From assembly GCA_017435565.1 (NCBI GenBank), contig JAFSEU010000007.1, positions 1-34,151 of the forward strand: DNA of 34,151 nucleotides, written 5' to 3'. The stretch comes from Oscillospiraceae bacterium. GTDB taxonomy: Bacteria; Bacillota; Clostridia; Oscillospirales; Ruminococcaceae. The notes beneath the pieces are model-generated. The model was not told where the DNA came from and did not search any database. It was given only the letters and a program-made list of their open reading frames with translations. Position 1 is the stretch's first letter. Every line of letters starts with the position of its first letter. A program made the translations under genes and the position numbers. Positions 32,285 to 34,151 of this stretch are shown one piece after another.

Positions 32285-32980
32285 ATGATAAGGAAAATTA
32301 TAAAGATTGATGAGGATAGATGCAATGGCTGTGGTATTTGTGCACAGGCCTGTCACGAAGGTGCAATCGGCATAATCGACGGCAAGGCAAAACTGCTTCG
32401 CGAGGATTATTGTGACGGTCTGGGTGATTGTCTTCCCGTTTGCCCGACAGGCGCGATAGCCTTTGAAGAGCGCGAGGCACCTGCTTATGATGAAGCGGCG
32501 GTAAAAGCCGCACAGGCACAAAAGGCACCAATGCCCTGCGGCTGTCCGGGAATAATGGCAAAGTCAATCAGCCGCAATTCCGAAAATTCGGAAGTGGCTG
32601 CACAAAGCACGAATACTTCAAGGCTTTCTCAATGGCCTGTGCAGATAAAGCTGGTTGCTCCGAATGCACCATATTTCTATGACGCAAATCTTCTTGTTGC
32701 GGCAGATTGCACGGCTTATGCTTACGGGAATTTTCACAATGATTTTATCAGAAACAAAATCTGTATTATCGGATGTCCCAAGCTTGATATGGTGGACTAT
32801 ACAGAAAAGCTGACTGATATTATTGCAAACAATAATATCAGGAGCGTAACTGTTGTACGAATGGAGGTGCCCTGCTGCGGAGGCATTGAAAATGCCGTGA
32901 AAAGCGCATTGCAGGCAAGCGGAAAATTTATCCCCTGGCAGGTTGTGACAATCTCCACAGATGGGAGAATTCTGGATTAG
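32285..32980 (+). CDS. 4Fe-4S ferredoxin-type protein
   Basis: A protein of 231 residues. The first cluster motif is complete (CNGCGICAQACHEGAI; Cys13, 16, 19, 23). The second, CDGLGDCLPVCPTGAI, has Leu46 where the second cysteine of a standard cluster would be, a form known in this family. Later come MPCGCPGIM, a conserved CPKLDMVDYTEKL stretch and VPCCGG, suggesting additional metal binding. Function is unknown; homologues sit beside Crp/Fnr regulators and hybrid-cluster protein genes in anaerobes, which suggests nitrosative or oxidative stress. AAGGAGG precedes the start at 32285. Confidence 0.92.
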   Translation: MIRKIIKIDEDRCNGCGICAQACHEGAIGIIDGKAKLLREDYCDGLGDCLPVCPTGAIAFEEREAPAYDEAAVKAAQAQKAPMPCGCPGIMAKSISRNSENSEVAAQSTNTSRLSQWPVQIKLVAPNAPYFYDANLLVAADCTAYAYGNFHNDFIRNKICIIGCPKLDMVDYTEKLTDIIANNNIRSVTVVRMEVPCCGGIENAVKSALQASGKFIPWQVVTISTDGRILD

Positions 32981-33022
32981 TGCGTAGATTTGTCATATGC
33001 TGTTGACAGGAGCGCAATAGGA

Positions 33023-33051
33023 TTGAATTTTCGAGGGAGATGTGGTATAAT
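33023..33051 (+). promoter_or_regulatory. Promoter of the NTF2-like gene
   Basis: TTGAAT, 17-base spacer, TATAAT, 47 bases before the start. Confidence 0.75.
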
Positions 33052-33098
33052 ATAAGAAATCGGACAGACTTAAAATTTAAATTTGGAGAAGAGATATT

Positions 33099-33464
33099 AT
33101 GACTGAAATTATACAGAAGTATTTTCAAGCTTGGATAGATGTAGATATCAAAATAGTAAAAGAAATATTTAGTAACGATATTATTTACAGCGAATGCTAT
33201 GGTCCTGAATATCACGGATTGTCGCAAATAATTCAATGGTTTGAAGAATGGAATACAAAAGGAAAGGTTCTTGAGTGGACAATTAAGCAAGTTATAGAGC
33301 ATAATAAATCAGTAATTGTGGAATGGTATTTTAAATGCAATTATGATGGCAACACGGATGGGTTTGATGGAGTTACAATTGCTGACTTTGACAATAATGG
33401 TAAGATAATTTCTTTACGTGAATTTCAATCAAAAGCAGAACATTATTTTCCGTATGGGGAATAA
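33099..33464 (+). CDS. SnoaL/NTF2-like domain protein
   Basis: A protein of 121 residues with the cone-shaped NTF2-like fold pattern: N-terminal helix IIQKYFQAWIDVDIKIVKEIF, then SECYGPEYHGLSQIIQWFEEW and alternating beta strands ending ISLREFQSKAEHYFPYG. Members are small-molecule binding proteins or isomerases; no activity can be assigned. GGAGAAGAG precedes the start. It is a single-gene unit with its own promoter and terminator, more A/T-rich than its neighbours, which may point to recent arrival. Confidence 0.85.
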   Translation: MTEIIQKYFQAWIDVDIKIVKEIFSNDIIYSECYGPEYHGLSQIIQWFEEWNTKGKVLEWTIKQVIEHNKSVIVEWYFKCNYDGNTDGFDGVTIADFDNNGKIISLREFQSKAEHYFPYGE

Positions 33465-33499
33465 TATAAAGCCAATTTATTGAACAGTTTATATTTACT

Positions 33500-33532
33500 G
33501 CCGTATTCGAAAATTCCCGAATACGGCTTTTC
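33500..33532 (+). terminator. Terminator of the NTF2-like gene
   Basis: Stem GCCGTATTCG/CGAATACGGC followed by TTTTCC. Confidence 0.8.
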
Positions 33533-33740
33533 CGTTGTTCTCTATCCTCGGCAGTATTGCCGATTACCATTCAAGGGGTTTGGGTTCTCCCAAGTGTTTT
33601 TTTGTATTTGTCTGAACTGACGATTTTCGGAGAAAAGAGGAGAGTGTATAGACAAATGCTATGCTTGCTCTCAACGGGAACTTAAAATAAAGCTTGATGA
33701 CTTTTTCAAAAGAAAAAAATTCTATTGCTTCTAAAAGATA

Positions 33741-33769
33741 TTGACAAGCGAATCAGTATTTGCTATAAT
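33741..33769 (+). promoter_or_regulatory. Promoter of the TetR gene
   Basis: TTGACA, 17-base spacer, TATAAT: a consensus sigma-A promoter. Confidence 0.9.
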
Positions 33770-33793
33770 AAAGGTGACCAATCGGTCACCTTT
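33770..33793 (+). promoter_or_regulatory. TetR operator
   Basis: A perfect palindrome with arms AAAGGTGACC and GGTCACCTTT around AATC, directly after the -10 box and covering the transcription start. The TGACC...GGTCA core is a common TetR-family half-site, so autorepression is likely. Confidence 0.8.
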
Positions 33794-33813
33794 ATATTTC
33801 TATGGAGGGCACA

Positions 33814-34151
33814 ATGGAAAACTCAACTAAAAACAGAATACTCGATGAAGCGCTGATAATGTTTGCCGAGAACGGCTATAAGGGTACAAATCTACGTGAC
33901 CTTGCGTCACAGCTTGGTTTAAGCAAATCTGCATTATATAAGCACTACAAGAGCAAAGAGGATATATGGAACTGTCTGCTTGACAGAATGGAAAGCTATT
34001 ACGCAGAGCGTTTCGGCTCGGAGGCTAACCTCCCGCTGCAACCAAAATCCTGTGAAGAACTGCTCACACTTACAGTAAATATGCTCCGATTTACTGTTAA
34101 TGACCCGAAAATAATTCTTACAAGAAAGCTGCTATTAACCGAACAATTTCA
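33814..34151 (+). CDS. TetR/AcrR-family regulator (cut by the right edge)
   Basis: About 112 residues are visible. The N-terminal helix-turn-helix is clear: NRILDEALIMFAENGYKGTN, then LRDLASQLGLSKSALYKHYK with SKEDIWNCLLDRM, the standard TetR recognition helix pattern (S-x-x-x-LYKHF/Y). The ligand-binding domain is incomplete, so the effector is unknown. GGAGGG precedes the start at 33814. The consensus promoter with an operator on its start site indicates tight autorepression; genes further right, perhaps an efflux system, would be the expected targets. Confidence 0.93.
   Translation, partial: MENSTKNRILDEALIMFAENGYKGTNLRDLASQLGLSKSALYKHYKSKEDIWNCLLDRMESYYAERFGSEANLPLQPKSCEELLTLTVNMLRFTVNDPKIILTRKLLLTEQF

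Noticed and set aside
1..34151. CRISPR array
   Set aside because: No run of regularly spaced identical short repeats was seen; the only spaced repeats are the two imperfect units near 10 kb and the three dispersed module copies near the left end.

Overview
The window looks like a chromosomal segment of a low-to-mid GC anaerobic gut or rumen Firmicute of the Ruminococcus / Oscillospiraceae type. The reasons are secreted dockerin-bearing glycoside hydrolases of families 9 and 44 (cellulosome logic), a flavodiiron/rubredoxin oxygen or NO defence module, ABC and regulator families typical of Clostridia, and many clear sigma-A promoters (17-base spacers, TATAAT-like -10) and intrinsic terminators. 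The genus is an inference; no rRNA or other marker is present.

Layout. (1) 1-3900 is accessory DNA: a partial TauE/SafE permease, a GIY-YIG protein followed by a structured, partly tRNA-Pro-like RNA, an XRE/zinc-ribbon regulator, a GNAT acetyltransferase, a TfoX-N protein, and an integrase-type DNA-binding fragment with an in-frame amber codon. A noncoding repeat, one version of which carries a promoter, occurs at about 659-745, 1775-1815 and 3528-3583, always in the same orientation, and divides this region into cassette-like units. (2) 3946-8490 is an L-fucose catabolic operon (isomerase, FGGY kinase, mutarotase, aldolase) with its own promoter and terminator. (3) 8581-10839 holds an FAD oxidoreductase-Rieske fusion and a Nudix hydrolase, separated by a 430-base gap with imperfect 99-100-base-spaced hairpin repeats. 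(4) 10932-14677 is a GntR(YtrA-like)-ABC-permease-permease-CPBP protease operon with an operator-like palindrome on its promoter. (5) 14683-22203 is a plant cell wall locus: a beta-helix putative lyase (minus), a GH9-CBM3-CBM3-dockerin enzyme and a GH44-dockerin enzyme. The beta-helix and GH44 proteins share a C-terminal module placed after an internal dockerin. (6) 22245-24009: an iron alcohol dehydrogenase and a small membrane-anchored protein of unknown function. (7) 24086-29184: purC, then a tightly overlapping metF - MetH reactivation domain - metH operon. (8) 29191-32980: rubredoxin and a four-domain flavodiiron protein (minus), a Crp/Fnr regulator (minus), and a divergent ferredoxin-type protein preceded by a possible 13-residue leader peptide. 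(9) 33023-34151: an NTF2/SnoaL-like protein and a truncated TetR regulator with a perfect palindromic operator.

How they fit together: the secreted enzymes point to cellulose, xyloglucan and possibly pectin or uronan attack, and the fucose operon could process one sugar released from such polymers or from host glycans. The flavodiiron, rubredoxin, Crp/Fnr and ferredoxin block reads as an oxidative/nitrosative stress unit. The least explained DNA is the repeat-partitioned left end, the structured RNA there, the hairpin repeats near 10 kb, and a dockerin fossil inside the 5' leader of the beta-helix gene.
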